From assembly GCF_000739775.1 (NCBI RefSeq), contig NZ_BBJH01000007.1, positions 1 to 64,000 of the forward strand: a DNA stretch of 64,000 nt. Direction: 5' to 3'. Shown here one piece after another: positions 9,514 to 20,824 of the stretch (positions within the stretch are counted from its first letter, which is position 1; every line of letters begins with the position of its first letter). Below the pieces are notes generated by a model. The model was not told the origin of the DNA, ran no database searches, and saw only the letters and a list, made by a program, of their open reading frames with translations. The position numbers and the translations under genes were made by a program. This DNA comes from Paraburkholderia heleia NBRC 101817 (GTDB lineage Bacteria; Pseudomonadota; Gammaproteobacteria; Burkholderiales; Burkholderiaceae).

Positions 9514-10221
9514 TCAAGCCACCATCTGCGGTACGAGCGTCTGTGCCAGCGCGTAGTCTTCCGGCACACCAATATCGATCAACTGACTAACAGCCGGAAC
9601 CGCATGCACCTGAAGCTCGGCAAGATGCGCATGCAAAAAATCCTGCTCGAACGAGAAGCGCTCCTGATTCACATAGCCCATGAACGAGGCTCGCTTGACC
9701 AGATAGACCCCGGCATTGATGTAGCCCGCACCCGTCTGCCCCTTCTCGCGGAATGCGGTAACGCGGCGCGGCGCGGCGGCGTCGAAATCCACTGCACCGT
9801 ACCGGGCTACATCATCAAGCTGCGCCACCGCCATAACGACGTCGGCCTCACCCGATGCACCCGCGGAGCGCAGTTCGTCGAAATCGACAATGGTCATCGT
9901 GTCGCCGTTGAGCACGAACGCTTCGCCGCCACCAATCTGGGCCATCGCCCGGGCGATGGCCCCGCCAGTACCAAGCGGCTCGTCTTCGACGACGTAGTGC
10001 ACCTTCAGTGCCCCGAAGGTGTCGCCGAAGTAGTCCTCAATCACGTCGCGCTTGTAGCCCACGGACAAATAGACATCGGCAATACCCTGCTGCTCGAGAC
10101 GGCGCAGGACCCACCACAGAAACGGCTTGCCCGCCACCGTAGCCATCGGCTTTGGCAGATCAGGCACAACCGAACGAAGGCGCGTTCCGAGTCCGCCAGC
10201 GAGAACGATTGCGGGAATCAT
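9514..10221 (-). CDS. hddC: D-glycero-D-manno-heptose 1-phosphate guanylyltransferase
   Basis: This 235-residue nucleotidyltransferase has [11 protein letters not shown] at the N-terminus, KPMA and the metal-binding LNGDTM motif near residue 100. Sitting between gmhA and gmhB, it matches HddC/WcbM, which makes GDP-D-glycero-alpha-D-manno-heptose for capsule or O-antigen rather than the ADP-heptose of the LPS core. Its start overlaps the gmhA stop (10218-10221). The substrate is assigned from context. Confidence 0.88.
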   Translation of the reverse strand: MIPAIVLAGGLGTRLRSVVPDLPKPMATVAGKPFLWWVLRRLEQQGIADVYLSVGYKRDVIEDYFGDTFGALKVHYVVEDEPLGTGGAIARAMAQIGGGEAFVLNGDTMTIVDFDELRSAGASGEADVVMAVAQLDDVARYGAVDFDAAAPRRVTAFREKGQTGAGYINAGVYLVKRASFMGYVNQERFSFEQDFLHAHLAELQVHAVPAVSQLIDIGVPEDYALAQTLVPQMVA

Positions 10222-10799
10222 GCCGGGGTGAACAAGCTCGATTCAACCAGTCCACAGATGATGTGGGCCAGCAGGATATGACCTTCCTGAATCTTCGGCG
10301 TCGATCGCGACGGTACTTCAATGCACAAGTCGCACAGCTCCAGCATCGCATTGCCGCTTGCACCGGTGAAGCCCGCAACGTACATACCCTTCTTGCGGGC
10401 CTCTTCCATGGCGAGCAGGACGTTCGGCGACTTGCCCGACGTCGAGATGCCCCAGAAAAAGTCACCCTTGACGCCACCGGACTGGACCTGGCGCGCAAAC
10501 ACTTTCTCGTAGCCGTAGTCGTTGCCGATGGCCGTCAATGCCGAAGTGTCGGTGGTCAACGCAAACGCGGGCAAACCTGGGCGGTCGAAATTGAAGCGGC
10601 TGACGAATTCGCCCGCAATGTGCTGCGCATCGGCCGCGCTGCCGCCGTTACCGGCGATCAGTACCTTGTTGCCGGCCTTGAACGTGTCGACGATCTTCTG
10701 TGCGAAACCGGCAACCTTATCCAGCAGGACTTCGTCGGCGTGAATTGCGGTGAAGAGGTCGATTGCCTTCGAAATTTCATTCCGGATCGTGTCTTTCAT
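10218..10799 (-). CDS. gmhA: Sedoheptulose-7-phosphate isomerase
   Basis: This 193-residue SIS-domain enzyme shows the phosphate-binding loop GNGGSAADAQH and the segment GISTSGKSPN. It converts sedoheptulose 7-phosphate to D-glycero-D-manno-heptose 7-phosphate, the entry to nucleotide heptose synthesis. It lies between hddA and hddC with overlaps at both ends (TAATG at 10799-10801, ATGA at 10218-10221), so translation is coupled. Confidence 0.95.
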   Translation of the reverse strand: MKDTIRNEISKAIDLFTAIHADEVLLDKVAGFAQKIVDTFKAGNKVLIAGNGGSAADAQHIAGEFVSRFNFDRPGLPAFALTTDTSALTAIGNDYGYEKVFARQVQSGGVKGDFFWGISTSGKSPNVLLAMEEARKKGMYVAGFTGASGNAMLELCDLCIEVPSRSTPKIQEGHILLAHIICGLVESSLFTPA

Positions 10800-11842
10800 T
10801 AGGTCCTCCAGGAATACGCACCATGTTCGGTGAAATTGCAGGTAAATACCTGACCGTTGAATTGTTCCAGGGCGCGAATCACGTCTGGTCGCTTTGTCGG
10901 GTCAACGATGAACATCATGAAACCGCCGCCGCCTGCGCCGGACACTTTACCCGCACGCGCGCCAGCCGCAATTGCCGCGTCGTAAATGGCGTCAATGCTC
11001 GCGTTGCTGATGCTCGTAGCCATCAGCTTCTTCGAGATCCACGAGAGACGCATCGACTCGGCGAAACTGTCGAAGTCACCCTTGAGGATGGCTTCTTTCA
11101 TCTTTACGGCTTCTTCCTTCACACGGTGCAATGCGTCAAGCGACGTCGAGTTGCCGCTCTTCACGCTATCGGTCTGCTGCTGAATGATCCGCGCAGACTC
11201 GCGGGACACGCCCGTGTAAAACAGGACCAACGAAGACTCGAGTTCCGCGCGCACCGAATGCTTCACGCGCAACGGGTTGACGATCACCCGGTCCTTGTAG
11301 AACTCCATGAAATTGAAGCCGCCAAACGTGGCGGCGTACTGGTCCTGCTTACCGCCAGCAAACGCAAGATCCACGCGTTCGATATCGTGAGCAAGTTGCG
11401 CAATGTCATATTCGCCGAGCGGAATCTGCAGGTACTCAACGAAGGCATGGACCAACGCCACCACCATCGTCGACGACGAGCCCAGCCCCGATCCAGGCGG
11501 CGCTTCGGAGTGCGTCGTCACATGCACGGACAGCGGCTCGCCCGCGTTGTAGTCACGAACGATCCGGTTGTACACGCCGACGTGTAACTCCAGGCCCTTA
11601 ACCAGGTCAAGGGAGGCCGTAGCCGTGCCCGACCAGTGCACGGAGTTGTCCGCGGCCACCAGCTCGACGATGCCGTCCTGGCGGGGCGTAATCGTCGCAT
11701 ACGCGAACTTGTCAATGGTGGCGTTCAGCACAAGCCCGCCGAAATCGTCGGAATACGGAGAAACGTCCGTGCCACCGCCAGCAAGTCCAAGTCGCAGCGG
11801 TGCGCGCGCGCGCACCGTTCCGGGTACGTAAGAGGTCGTCAT
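10799..11842 (-). CDS. hddA: D-glycero-D-manno-heptose 7-phosphate kinase (GHMP family)
   Basis: This 347-residue GHMP kinase has the N-terminal substrate motif RLGLAGGGTDVSPY, the ATP loop PPGSGLGSSST near residue 105 and the C-terminal GAGGGGFMMF motif. It phosphorylates heptose 7-phosphate at C1. Started at the ATG at 11842, it lies 10 bases after the glycosyltransferase fusion gene and overlaps gmhA. With gmhA, hddC and gmhB it completes the GDP-heptose pathway. Confidence 0.92.
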   Translation of the reverse strand: MTTSYVPGTVRARAPLRLGLAGGGTDVSPYSDDFGGLVLNATIDKFAYATITPRQDGIVELVAADNSVHWSGTATASLDLVKGLELHVGVYNRIVRDYNAGEPLSVHVTTHSEAPPGSGLGSSSTMVVALVHAFVEYLQIPLGEYDIAQLAHDIERVDLAFAGGKQDQYAATFGGFNFMEFYKDRVIVNPLRVKHSVRAELESSLVLFYTGVSRESARIIQQQTDSVKSGNSTSLDALHRVKEEAVKMKEAILKGDFDSFAESMRLSWISKKLMATSISNASIDAIYDAAIAAGARAGKVSGAGGGGFMMFIVDPTKRPDVIRALEQFNGQVFTCNFTEHGAYSWRT

Positions 11843-11852
11843 AAGCGATAAA

Positions 11853-14800
11853 TCAATGGTTGAAATCCAGATCTTGCGCAAACACTTCACGAATTGCCGC
11901 GCTCGAGAAGTTCGCGGCGACGTAAGCCCGCCCCGCCTCTGCAACACGGAACCAGTTCGCGTCATTGCGCACCAGTTCGATCACGCTGGAGGCAAACACA
12001 GCCGGATCGTCGGTCACAGGCAGAATGTCTTCGAGACCCGCCAGCCCCTGAACGCCAACGGGAGTCGTCACAAGCGGCGTGCCAAAGTTCATTGCCTCAA
12101 CGACCTTGTTTTTGACACCCGCGCCAAAGCGCAAGGGCACCACGGCCACGCGCGCGAGCTCATACAGTTCGGCCAGCCGCTCGTCGGTCACATACCCGGT
12201 TACCACCACCTTGGGCCCGGCCAGCGCCTTCACCTCGTCGGTCGGATTGGAGCCGACCAGCGAAAGCTGTATGTGCGGCAGTTCCGCACTAATGCGCGGC
12301 ATGATCTCGTTCACGAGCCACTTCGCCGCGTCGACGTTGGGTGGATGACCAAACCCAGCGACGAAAACAATCTGGCTGCGCTCGTGCAACGTATCCTCGT
12401 TCTCGTTGTCCGGACGGGGCTCGAAAAAGTAAGGCGGCAATGCACGCGCTGCCACGCCAGGCGCCATCTTGTTGACGGTCTCGGCTTCCGTCGCCGATGG
12501 GTAATACACCCGATCGACTGAGTTCCAGACTTTCAGCTCAAGCTGGCGCTCGCTTTCGGCCTGGCGCAGCAATTTCTGCTCACCCGATACCTCCGCTTGC
12601 TTCAAGGTGCGCTCGAAGTGCAGATCGTGGCCGTAGTAGAGCAACCTGGCAGTGGGTGCATACTTGCGCAGCGGCTCGATGAACGGCTCGCTGACATACG
12701 GCCGATTCAAAAATGCGAAGTCGATGGTTTGATCGGTATTCTTGATCCATTCATCAAAGCCATCGATGAACTGTGGACCATAAAAGACCTCGACGCCCAT
12801 TTGCTGCAACGGCTTCACGTAGGCTTCGTCGTACCAGAGATTCTGCGGCCAGAACTTGACGTTAAGCCCCATCTCGAGAAACACGCGAATGAAGCAGATC
12901 AGCGAGCGAGATCCCGCATCGCGATCGGGCTGCGGAACATAGTGGTCAACGATCAAAACGGTCTTGCGGTTACGCGTGCGATCACGCGCCGCACTCACAT
13001 GCGTGCCATTATCGAAGTGCTGCGAGTTGAGGACCTCGTGCCAACGCTCACGAAACTTCTTCTGGTTCTCGACCTGGTAAGCCTTGATGCCAGATCCCGT
13101 GTCCGTTCCGTTCGAAATCCCTTCATAGTGGACGATGACCGACTCCGGCTGGTAATAGACCTTCTTACCCGCCTGACGGACCTTGAATGCCAGATCGGAG
13201 TCTTCGCAGTAGGCCGGCAGATAGTACTCATCGAAACCACCCAGTTCGTCCCATAGCTCCTTTCGGAGCAGCAACGACGCACCCGAGGCGTAGTCGATTT
13301 CCTTGACATAGTTGTAGGCGCTTTTCGACGGATCGTCGAGACGCCCGAAATTCCACGCGGAGCCGTCCTTCCACATGATCCCGCCCGCTTCCTGCAGACG
13401 ACCATCGGGATAGACGAGCTTGGAACCCACCATGCCGCAATCGGGTCGCGCGTTGAACAATGCGATCATCGAGTCGAGCCAGCCGGACGTGACTTCCGTG
13501 TCGTTGTTCAGGAAGTAAACGTACTCGCCGCGAGCGTGCGTCGCCGCGTGATTGCACGAACCGATGAAGCCCAGATTGGTCGGGTTCGACAGGAAGCGAA
13601 GACCCGGGATCTCTTGCATCCGCAGAATATCTGTGTCTCCGGACGCGTCTTCGGCAACAATGACTTCGATCGAAACGGCTGGCATATGCTCGACGATCGA
13701 CCGAACACAGGCGAGTGTGTACGGCAAATTACCGTACGCCGGTATGACAACCGATACCAGTGGATTCTCCACCACCGGCAGCTTCAAGGCGGCGAGCACC
13801 GAGTCGAACTCTTCCGGCTTGATTTTCGGGCGCCCCAAAATCTGGGTCAGCGGCGCGCGCTGACGCTTCCATGTTTCGTAAAACACCACGCCTTCGAACA
13901 ACGGGCCAGCAACGCGAAATAGCAAATTGGCGAGTTTGCTCTTTTGTCCGTGACTGAGCGGCAGCGACTTGTAAGCCGAACGCGCCCAGCGTTTGGCGTG
14001 GGGGCGAAGCGGCTGCAGTATCGGCGAAAAATCGCCTCGGGCGAGCCGCACCAAGCCGCGCAGCGGGCGTGTGATCTTCCACGAGGTGGACGCGTGGAGC
14101 CTTACCAGTTCGCCCTGTAATTGGCCGAGACCCGTCTGCAATTCGTCGCGCTCATGGCGAATTGCGTCATACCTCTCGAGGATGGCGGAGCTGTCGCCGC
14201 TTTCAATCAATCTGAGCCGCTGGAGTTCAACTTGCATTCGGCCGAGTACCGTTCGCAATTCGTCGCGTTCGCGCTGAAGTGCCTCATGCATTTCGCGGAG
14301 GCTGGACGTGTCAGTCTTCCCGGTCGCTTTCAGCAGCTGAAGTTCCTCGTCAAGCGACAAGGCCCAAGCTGTCCGGTCAGCAAATTCACCTTGCAATCGG
14401 CGAATCTCAATGTCGCGCGCCTCGATTTCACTGGTCTGGCTATTTGCCCATACCGCAAGTTCCTCTTGCCGGGCATAGAGATCGCTACCCTCTTCGAAGA
14501 AAACCGATGCCTCCAGCCTGGGCTGCCCATGCTCAGCATCCTTCGAACAGACCGCCAGGTAGTACATGATCGCGCCGAGTTTCGGTGTCCGGACGGATAC
14601 GCCCGCCTGATCGAGTGTGAGCGCGGAATACGCAGCGTCTTGCCGGTCTTCCGGGAGAATGACCGAACTCGTGGCCAGGCGCTGTCCATAGTAAGTGACG
14701 CCGCCGAAATAGCGTTTCACCAGCGCGTCGAGTTCTTCGAAATACAACTCCCGAACGTGAAATTCGTTATGGAAGTTGCGATCGTCCGAGTACACCTGCT

Positions 14801-15209
14801 TGTTGGGCGACGACAGTATGAGAAAACCGCCCGGCTTAAGTACACGGTGGATCTCCGCAAGCATTTCGTCGTGCTGCGTCAGGTGTTCGAGTGTCTCGAA
14901 CGAGACGACCGCGTCGACGCTCGCGTCGGCCAACGGAATCTCCGTTGCGCTTCCCTGCTTGAAGGAGAGATTCGAGACATTGCCGTACAACTCGACTGCA
15001 TGGTCGACCGCTTCTTGCGAAATGTCGACGCCAGTCACAGCCTTGGCATATTTGGCCAGAATGGCCGAGCCGTATCCTTCACCGCAGGCAATGTCCAGCA
15101 CATGCAAACCCTTGACGGTCTGCGCGGCCCAACCATAACGGTGCAAATGTTCATAGCGCATGTCCCCTTCTTCGGTCGGGACATACCGTTCACCGGTGAA
15201 CTCGATCAC
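11853..15209 (-). CDS. Methyltransferase / coiled-coil / GT2 / GT4 fusion protein
   Basis: The 1118 residues hold, in order: a class I SAM-dependent methyltransferase (motif [11 protein letters not shown] at 37-47, VDIS at 61-64, about 1-220); a charged, heptad-rich stretch at about 243-372 that should form coiled coil; a short basic linker with [11 protein letters not shown] at 375-385; a family 2 glycosyltransferase ([14 protein letters not shown] from 486, NNDTE at 568-572, [10 protein letters not shown] near 668); and a GT4-like C-terminal domain (about 749-1118) with [14 protein letters not shown] and [14 protein letters not shown]. The GTG start overlaps the wzt stop (15206-15209). In Wzm/Wzt systems a methyltransferase carried on a coiled coil can cap the chain and set its length (WbdD type). 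This protein is a good candidate for that job plus sugar transfer. Confidence 0.85.
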   Translation of the reverse strand: MIEFTGERYVPTEEGDMRYEHLHRYGWAAQTVKGLHVLDIACGEGYGSAILAKYAKAVTGVDISQEAVDHAVELYGNVSNLSFKQGSATEIPLADASVDAVVSFETLEHLTQHDEMLAEIHRVLKPGGFLILSSPNKQVYSDDRNFHNEFHVRELYFEELDALVKRYFGGVTYYGQRLATSSVILPEDRQDAAYSALTLDQAGVSVRTPKLGAIMYYLAVCSKDAEHGQPRLEASVFFEEGSDLYARQEELAVWANSQTSEIEARDIEIRRLQGEFADRTAWALSLDEELQLLKATGKTDTSSLREMHEALQRERDELRTVLGRMQVELQRLRLIESGDSSAILERYDAIRHERDELQTGLGQLQGELVRLHASTSWKITRPLRGLVRLARGDFSPILQPLRPHAKRWARSAYKSLPLSHGQKSKLANLLFRVAGPLFEGVVFYETWKRQRAPLTQILGRPKIKPEEFDSVLAALKLPVVENPLVSVVIPAYGNLPYTLACVRSIVEHMPAVSIEVIVAEDASGDTDILRMQEIPGLRFLSNPTNLGFIGSCNHAATHARGEYVYFLNNDTEVTSGWLDSMIALFNARPDCGMVGSKLVYPDGRLQEAGGIMWKDGSAWNFGRLDDPSKSAYNYVKEIDYASGASLLLRKELWDELGGFDEYYLPAYCEDSDLAFKVRQAGKKVYYQPESVIVHYEGISNGTDTGSGIKAYQVENQKKFRERWHEVLNSQHFDNGTHVSAARDRTRNRKTVLIVDHYVPQPDRDAGSRSLICFIRVFLEMGLNVKFWPQNLWYDEAYVKPLQQMGVEVFYGPQFIDGFDEWIKNTDQTIDFAFLNRPYVSEPFIEPLRKYAPTARLLYYGHDLHFERTLKQAEVSGEQKLLRQAESERQLELKVWNSVDRVYYPSATEAETVNKMAPGVAARALPPYFFEPRPDNENEDTLHERSQIVFVAGFGHPPNVDAAKWLVNEIMPRISAELPHIQLSLVGSNPTDEVKALAGPKVVVTGYVTDERLAELYELARVAVVPLRFGAGVKNKVVEAMNFGTPLVTTPVGVQGLAGLEDILPVTDDPAVFASSVIELVRNDANWFRVAEAGRAYVAANFSSAAIREVFAQDLDFNH

Positions 15210-16588
15210 GCCAGTGACCTCTCTTTTTCGACGCTAATACTGAGCATAGGGATGCCAATCAAGCCGTGACGCATCGTGCTGTCGACGGTGCGGAACTGCA
15301 ATGCGTCGTGGAGCCAATGCTGTTGTGTGTGATCGTCCTGGGTGCCGGATGCAACCGCCGCGTCGATGGAGTACGCACCAACTGGCAGGATCGGCATGCG
15401 GAACCGGAAAGAGGCAACAAAGACGTCGCCCTCGCTTCCTTCGATCACGTCTTCGTAACTCAGGTGCGAGTTATCGCCGAACAACCGTTGCCCCAAACGA
15501 TCCTTCACGTAGAAGCCAAAGATCAGTCCAGCCATCTGCTTGTGCACGGCGACTTTCAGCTGAAGGGTAACCAGTTCCCCGCCCTGCATGAGTTGCCCCT
15601 GCCGTCCATCCTGGTCAATCAGAGCGACATCGACGATCGAAGCCCCGCCCGCACCGAATGCGCTCTCATGCGCCTCCGGATCGAATTCAAATACCTTGAT
15701 GGAGTTCGCGGGCCTCAGTTGATCGAGCCGCGGATCGACAACATCAAGTGCTTTCATCTTGGCCTTAGCCCGCTCGGACTTTGCCGCGGTCACGGCCACG
15801 CCCTGTGCCTTGCGATCGAGCACATGCTGCTCGGCAAGATAAGCCTCGACCACCTCTTTGGCCGACCCATCCATGCGCACCGAACCATGATCGAGCCAGA
15901 CAGCGCGAGAGCACAGGCTGGTCACCGCGCCGACATCGTGGCTCACGAACAGTAGCGTTCCTGTCTTCTGAAATCCGCGCAAGAACCGCATGCATTTCTG
16001 CGTGAAACGCACATCGCCGACAGACAATGCTTCGTCGACCACCAGGACATCCGCGTCGACGTGTGCCGCAATGGCAAATGCCAGCCGGACGTACATGCCG
16101 CTCGAATAGGTCTTCACCGGCTGCGACACAAAATCGCCGATCTCCGCAAACTCGATGATGGAGTCGTAGCGCTCTTTCAACTGCGATTCGGTGAGCCCAT
16201 ACAGCATGCCGCTGAGATACACATTCTCTTCACCGGTGAACTCGGGATTGAAACCGGCGCCAAGTTCAAGCAACGCGGCAACACGACCGTTGCGTGCCAC
16301 CAGCCCTTCGGTCGGGAAAAGCGTGCCGCACACAAGCTGGAGAAAGGTTGACTTGCCGGAACCGTTCTGTCCGATGATCGCCACGGTCTCCCCGCGCTCG
16401 ATCGTCAAGTCGACCTTGCGAAGCGCCCAGAACTCGCGAAAATACTCCTTCGGTTGTTTGCCGAACAATCGCGACACACGAGGAAAGATCATCTGCTTGA
16501 GACGATCTTGCGGGTCCGAATAAATCTCGTATCGTTTGCTGAGGCCCTTGACCTCGACTGCGATCGGCTGAGCAGTATTAGAGGACAT
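15206..16588 (-). CDS. wzt: O-antigen/capsule ABC exporter ATP-binding protein with C-terminal glycan-binding domain (Wzt)
   Basis: This 460-residue protein has the Walker A loop GQNGSGKST at 73-81, the ABC signature [10 protein letters not shown] at 161-170 and Walker B VLVVDEAL at 181-188. After residue 300 it carries a beta-rich domain of about 150 residues, as in Wzt proteins that recognise the modified end of the finished O-polysaccharide before export. The ATG at 16588 overlaps the wzm end by 11 bases. The next gene encodes a methyltransferase fusion, consistent with a capped chain end being the export signal. Confidence 0.93.
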   Translation of the reverse strand: MSSNTAQPIAVEVKGLSKRYEIYSDPQDRLKQMIFPRVSRLFGKQPKEYFREFWALRKVDLTIERGETVAIIGQNGSGKSTFLQLVCGTLFPTEGLVARNGRVAALLELGAGFNPEFTGEENVYLSGMLYGLTESQLKERYDSIIEFAEIGDFVSQPVKTYSSGMYVRLAFAIAAHVDADVLVVDEALSVGDVRFTQKCMRFLRGFQKTGTLLFVSHDVGAVTSLCSRAVWLDHGSVRMDGSAKEVVEAYLAEQHVLDRKAQGVAVTAAKSERAKAKMKALDVVDPRLDQLRPANSIKVFEFDPEAHESAFGAGGASIVDVALIDQDGRQGQLMQGGELVTLQLKVAVHKQMAGLIFGFYVKDRLGQRLFGDNSHLSYEDVIEGSEGDVFVASFRFRMPILPVGAYSIDAAVASGTQDDHTQQHWLHDALQFRTVDSTMRHGLIGIPMLSISVEKERSLA

Positions 16589-17402
16589 CGGCGAACCCCT
16601 TGCGCGTCTTTTCAAACCAGAGGAGACCGAGCGATGCGACGACGTACGCGATCACTGAGTACAAAAGCCAGCCGGCCCAGTTGACCTGGCCACCCCAAAT
16701 GGCGACGGTACGAATTTGATCGATGACGAAAGTAAGCGGGTTCAGCATGATGATCGCTTGCAGACGCGGCGGCACCGACGAGAGCGGATAGAAGACCGGG
16801 GCCATGAACATGAGCAAGGACGACACGATGCCCATCACTTGCCCCAGGTCGCGCATGAACACCCCGAAGGACGCCAGGAACCAGACGAGGCCAGCTGTCA
16901 GGACGACAAAGGGCAGCAGGATCACGGGTACAAAAATCACCGTCCAGGGAATATGACCTTGCCACAGCAGGATCGCGACTAACAGGATCACGGACGCCAC
17001 CAGCATATGGAACAACGCTGTTCCAATCGCGATCCACGGCAGCGTCTGCAGCGGGAAGACCACCTTCTTGACGTAGTTCGGATTGCCGACAACGAGCATC
17101 GGTGCACGCGTCAGACACTCCGACAGCAAGGTATGCGTAAGCACACCCACGAACATGACAACGGCAAATTCGATGTGATCGGTGGAGCCCGCCCGCCATC
17201 TCGACTTGAACACGAAGCCAAACACAAATGTGTAGATGCTCAACATCAACAGCGGCGTAATGAACGACCAGAAGAGTCCGAGAAACGAACCCTTGTAGCG
17301 GCCGGCAACCTCGCGTTTGACAAACTCCACGATGAGATGCCAGTTCTCTGTGAGCGAGTACACGACTGCAAGCGGATGCAGCAGCCGTTTTGGTGATTCC
17401 AT
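16578..17402 (-). CDS. wzm: Polysaccharide ABC exporter permease (Wzm)
   Basis: This 274-residue ABC-2 type permease has six hydrophobic segments. The N-terminal amphipathic region includes FVKREVAGRYKGSFLGLFW, the standard opening of Wzm/KpsM permeases. With Wzt it moves undecaprenyl-linked polysaccharide across the inner membrane. The ATG at 17402 was preferred over an in-frame TTG six codons upstream because an AGGA motif lies at proper distance before the ATG. It follows rfbD by about 30 bases. Confidence 0.92.
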   Translation of the reverse strand: MESPKRLLHPLAVVYSLTENWHLIVEFVKREVAGRYKGSFLGLFWSFITPLLMLSIYTFVFGFVFKSRWRAGSTDHIEFAVVMFVGVLTHTLLSECLTRAPMLVVGNPNYVKKVVFPLQTLPWIAIGTALFHMLVASVILLVAILLWQGHIPWTVIFVPVILLPFVVLTAGLVWFLASFGVFMRDLGQVMGIVSSLLMFMAPVFYPLSSVPPRLQAIIMLNPLTFVIDQIRTVAIWGGQVNWAGWLLYSVIAYVVASLGLLWFEKTRKGFADVL

Positions 17403-17432
17403 ACCTGTTCCTGTTTTCAATACCGAACGCGC

Positions 17433-18326
17433 TTACTGCTCCAGAAGATCGCCAAGCGCCAGCGCCAGCCCTTCGCGCCAATCGAGGCGACCGAGCCCGA
17501 AGCGCCGGTCGAACTTATCGTTGTCGAGCATGGAGTACAGCGGACGACGAGCCGGCGTCGGATACTCGGCCGAAGATATCGGCTCGATCGACGTTGCCTT
17601 GATCGCCATCTTCCCTGACGCACGCGCGCCCTCGATGATCGCGCTCGCGAATCCATGCCACGTCGTCTGGCCCGCTGCCGTCATATGGAACAAGCCAGAC
17701 TCGAATTCGCCGGCGTTGCGCTCGCGTTGTGCCTGCGACACCACATGGGCCGTCAGATCCGCAATCATGCGCGCCGAGGTCGGTGCACCGGTCTGATCGG
17801 CCACCACGCGCAGGCTGTCCCGCTCTCCGGCCACGCGCAGCATGGTTCGCAGGAAGTTGCGCCCGCGCGGGCCGTACACCCAAGTGGTGCGCAGCGTGAG
17901 CCAGTCGCCAGCCGCGTTTTCAATCGCCCGCTCGCCGGCCAGCTTGCTTGCGCCGTAGGCGTTCAACGGCGCCACCGGATCGGTCTCGATGTACGGCGTG
18001 CTCGACAAGCCGTCGAACACGTAATCGGTCGAGTAGTGGATCATCAGCGCGTTTTGCTCGCGCGCGGCCTCTGCCAGCACTCCGACCGCTTCAGCGTTCA
18101 CCCGGTATGCGAGCGCCATGTCGGTCTCCGCATTGTCAACAGCTGTATAAGCCGCCGCATTGACGATCACATGCGGACGCACCGAAGCGACCAGCTTCGC
18201 CAGCGTCTCCGGTTTCGCCAGATCAGCTTCATTGCGATCAAACGCGACGATCTCGCCGAGCGGCGACAGCGCACGGCGAAGTTCCCATCCGACCTGCCCG
18301 TTGCGGCCAGTCAGCAGAATCCTCAT
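17433..18326 (-). CDS. rfbD: dTDP-4-dehydrorhamnose reductase
   Basis: This 297-residue SDR begins ILLTGRNGQVGWEL (dinucleotide fold). It has the YSTDYVFDG segment and the catalytic tyrosine-lysine pair in NAYGASKLAGE. It performs the last step of dTDP-L-rhamnose synthesis. The start at 18326 overlaps the rfbC stop (18323-18326); upstream in-frame starts lie within rfbC. Confidence 0.95.
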   Translation of the reverse strand: MRILLTGRNGQVGWELRRALSPLGEIVAFDRNEADLAKPETLAKLVASVRPHVIVNAAAYTAVDNAETDMALAYRVNAEAVGVLAEAAREQNALMIHYSTDYVFDGLSSTPYIETDPVAPLNAYGASKLAGERAIENAAGDWLTLRTTWVYGPRGRNFLRTMLRVAGERDSLRVVADQTGAPTSARMIADLTAHVVSQAQRERNAGEFESGLFHMTAAGQTTWHGFASAIIEGARASGKMAIKATSIEPISSAEYPTPARRPLYSMLDNDKFDRRFGLGRLDWREGLALALGDLLEQ

Positions 18327-18874
18327 GCGAATACCTCTGCTTCGGCGAGTGACCGCCCTGCCGCATCTTTCGCGGCAACTTGAGGCGCCCCGTCGAGCGG
18401 CCATTCGACTCCTAGCGCCGGGTCGTTCCACAGCAGGCTGCGCTCGAACTCCGGGTACCAGTAGTCGGTCGTCTTATAAAGGAACTCGGCGCTTTCTGAG
18501 GTCACGCAGAATCCGTGTGCGAAACCGGGAGGCACCCAAAGTTGTCGCTTGTTGTCGGCAGACAGGTACACGCCCACCCACTTGCCGAAGCTCGGCGAAC
18601 TGCGGCGGATATCGACCGCCACGTCGAACACTTCACCACTCACCACGCGCACGAGCTTTCCCTGCGGGTGCTGAATCTGGTAATGCAAGCCGCGCAGCAC
18701 GCCCCTCACAGAGCGCGAATGGTTGTCCTGGACAAACTCTGCACGAACGCCCGCTGCGCTCGCGAAGTCACGTGCATTGAAACTTTCGTAAAAGAAGCCT
18801 CGCTCATCACCGAACACTTTGGGCTCGATGATCTTGACGTCCGGCAAAGCAGTCGCTATTACATTGATGGCCAT
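18323..18874 (-). CDS. rfbC: dTDP-4-dehydrorhamnose 3,5-epimerase
   Basis: This 183-residue cupin-fold epimerase has [13 protein letters not shown], the catalytic histidine segment LRGLHYQ, and VPPGFAHGF. It converts dTDP-4-keto-6-deoxyglucose to dTDP-4-keto-rhamnose. It overlaps rfbA by 16 bases upstream and rfbD by four bases downstream, so the four rhamnose genes form one translational unit. Confidence 0.95.
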   Translation of the reverse strand: MAINVIATALPDVKIIEPKVFGDERGFFYESFNARDFASAAGVRAEFVQDNHSRSVRGVLRGLHYQIQHPQGKLVRVVSGEVFDVAVDIRRSSPSFGKWVGVYLSADNKRQLWVPPGFAHGFCVTSESAEFLYKTTDYWYPEFERSLLWNDPALGVEWPLDGAPQVAAKDAAGRSLAEAEVFA

Positions 18875-19752
18875 GCCAGGGGGTCCGAAAGTAGATTTTG
18901 CAGATAGCGCCCGTAGGCGTTCTTCAACAGCGGAGCAGCCAACGTCTCAAGTTGCTGCGGGCTGATCCAGCGCTGCCGGAACGCAATCTCCTCAGGGCAC
19001 GCGACCACCAGACCCTGGCGCTTTTGCAGCGTGGCAATGAAAGTGGCTGCCTCGATCAGCGAATCGTGCGTGCCCGTATCGAGCCACGCGTAACCGCGCC
19101 CCATGATCTCGACATCGAGCGCACCGTTGGCGAGATAGCGCGAATTGACATCGGTGATTTCGAGCTCGCCGCGCGGCGAAGGCTTGATATCCGCCGCGAT
19201 ATCGCAGACCTGCTTGTCGTAGAAGTACAGGCCCGTGACCGCGTAGTTGGAGCGCGGTTTCGCTGGCTTCTCTTCGATCGAGAGGGCCCGAAACTGCTTG
19301 TCGAACTCCACCACGCCATAGCGTTCGGGATCGTGCACGTGATACGCGAACACGGTTGCACCGTCTTCCTGTCCGTTCGCGTGCTCGAGTTGCTTCGCGA
19401 GGTCGTGACCGTAAAAAATGTTGTCGCCGAGAATCAGCGCCGACGGATTGTTGCCCACGAAATCGCGGCCAATGATGAAGGCCTGGGCCAGACCATCGGG
19501 TGATGGCTGAACCGCGTACTGGATATTCATGCCCCACTGACTGCCGTCGCCGAGCATGGCCTCGAAGCGAGGCGTGTCTTGCGGCGTCGAGATGATCAGG
19601 ACGTCACGAATACCCGCCACCATCAGCGTGGACAGCGGATAATAAATCATGGGCTTGTCGTAGACCGGCAGCAGCTGCTTCGATACGACGTGGGTAATGG
19701 GATAGAGACGGGTTCCCGACCCGCCAGCGAGAATGATGCCCTTGCGTGCCAT
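18859..19752 (-). CDS. rfbA: Glucose-1-phosphate thymidylyltransferase
   Basis: This 297-residue enzyme has the signature [16 protein letters not shown], the segment [18 protein letters not shown] and the metal site LGDNIFYG. It makes dTDP-glucose, the first step of the rhamnose pathway. The ATG at 19752 gives the standard length; a long in-frame upstream extension lies inside rfbB and is not a protein. It follows rfbB by 10 bases. Confidence 0.96.
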   Translation of the reverse strand: MARKGIILAGGSGTRLYPITHVVSKQLLPVYDKPMIYYPLSTLMVAGIRDVLIISTPQDTPRFEAMLGDGSQWGMNIQYAVQPSPDGLAQAFIIGRDFVGNNPSALILGDNIFYGHDLAKQLEHANGQEDGATVFAYHVHDPERYGVVEFDKQFRALSIEEKPAKPRSNYAVTGLYFYDKQVCDIAADIKPSPRGELEITDVNSRYLANGALDVEIMGRGYAWLDTGTHDSLIEAATFIATLQKRQGLVVACPEEIAFRQRWISPQQLETLAAPLLKNAYGRYLQNLLSDPLAWPSM

Positions 19753-19762
19753 GACGGTACCT

Positions 19763-20824
19763 TTACGCGCGTTGCGCGTAGTTGGTCTCAACCCACTTGC
19801 GGTAGTCGCCGGAAGCCACTTCGTCGACCCACGCCTGGTTGTCGAGATACCAGCGCACAGTCTTTGCCAGACCCGTCTCGAACGTCTCGGCCGGCTTCCA
19901 ACCCAGTTCACGCTCGAGTTTGCGCGCATCGATCGCGTAGCGGCGATCATGGCCGGGGCGGTCCGTCACATAGGTGATCTGGTCGCGGTACGAGCCTGCA
20001 GCCTTCGGGCGCAGTTCGTCAAGCAAATCGCACAACGTATGCACGACTTCGAGATTCTTCTTTTCGTTCCAGCCGCCAACGTTATACGTTTCGCCGCTCT
20101 GACCGCGCGCGAGCACTTCGCGGATCGCGCTGCAGTGGTCGCCCACGTATAGCCAGTCACGCACGTTCTGACCGTCGCCGTACACGGGCAGTGGCTTGCC
20201 GGCGAGTGCATTGGCAATCATCAGCGGAATGAGCTTTTCGGGGAACTGGTATGGGCCGTAGTTATTCGAGCAATTCGTGGTGAGCGTGGGCAGGCCATAC
20301 GTGTGGTGGTAAGCACGTACGAGATGGTCCGAGCCGGCCTTGGTCGCTGAGTACGGGCTGTTGGGCGCGTACGGTGTAGTTTCAGAGAACTGCGGGTCGG
20401 TTATGGAGAGCGAACCGAACACCTCGTCGGTAGACACATGCAGGAAGCGGAATGCCGCCCTTTCGGTTTCAGGCAAATCGTTCCAGTATTGCCGCGCCGC
20501 TTCAAGCAGCGTAAAGGTGCCGACCACATTGGTCTGAACAAAATCGGCCGGACCGTGGATCGAACGGTCGACGTGGCTTTCCGCTGCGAAATGCAGCACC
20601 GCACGCGGCTTGTGCTCGGCGAAGAGCGCGTCGAGCGCCGCCCGGTCACAGATGTCCACGCGCGCGAAGACGTGCTTCGGATTGCCCTGCAGGGATTGCA
20701 GCGTTCCAAGATTGCCTGCGTAGGTCAGCTTGTCTACGTTCAGCACCGCTTCGTCAGACTGACCCAGCCAGTCAAGCACAAAGTTGGCGCCGATAAAGCC
20801 GGCGCCGCCCGTTACGAGAATCAT
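19763..20824 (-). CDS. rfbB: dTDP-glucose 4,6-dehydratase
   Basis: This 353-residue SDR has [12 protein letters not shown] at the N-terminus, the HVSTDEVFG active-site segment and [12 protein letters not shown] with the catalytic tyrosine and lysine. It converts dTDP-glucose to the 4-keto-6-deoxy intermediate. It is the first gene of the long minus-strand polysaccharide operon (order rfbB-A-C-D), with a promoter candidate about 155 bases upstream. Confidence 0.96.
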   Translation of the reverse strand: MILVTGGAGFIGANFVLDWLGQSDEAVLNVDKLTYAGNLGTLQSLQGNPKHVFARVDICDRAALDALFAEHKPRAVLHFAAESHVDRSIHGPADFVQTNVVGTFTLLEAARQYWNDLPETERAAFRFLHVSTDEVFGSLSITDPQFSETTPYAPNSPYSATKAGSDHLVRAYHHTYGLPTLTTNCSNNYGPYQFPEKLIPLMIANALAGKPLPVYGDGQNVRDWLYVGDHCSAIREVLARGQSGETYNVGGWNEKKNLEVVHTLCDLLDELRPKAAGSYRDQITYVTDRPGHDRRYAIDARKLERELGWKPAETFETGLAKTVRWYLDNQAWVDEVASGDYRKWVETNYAQRA

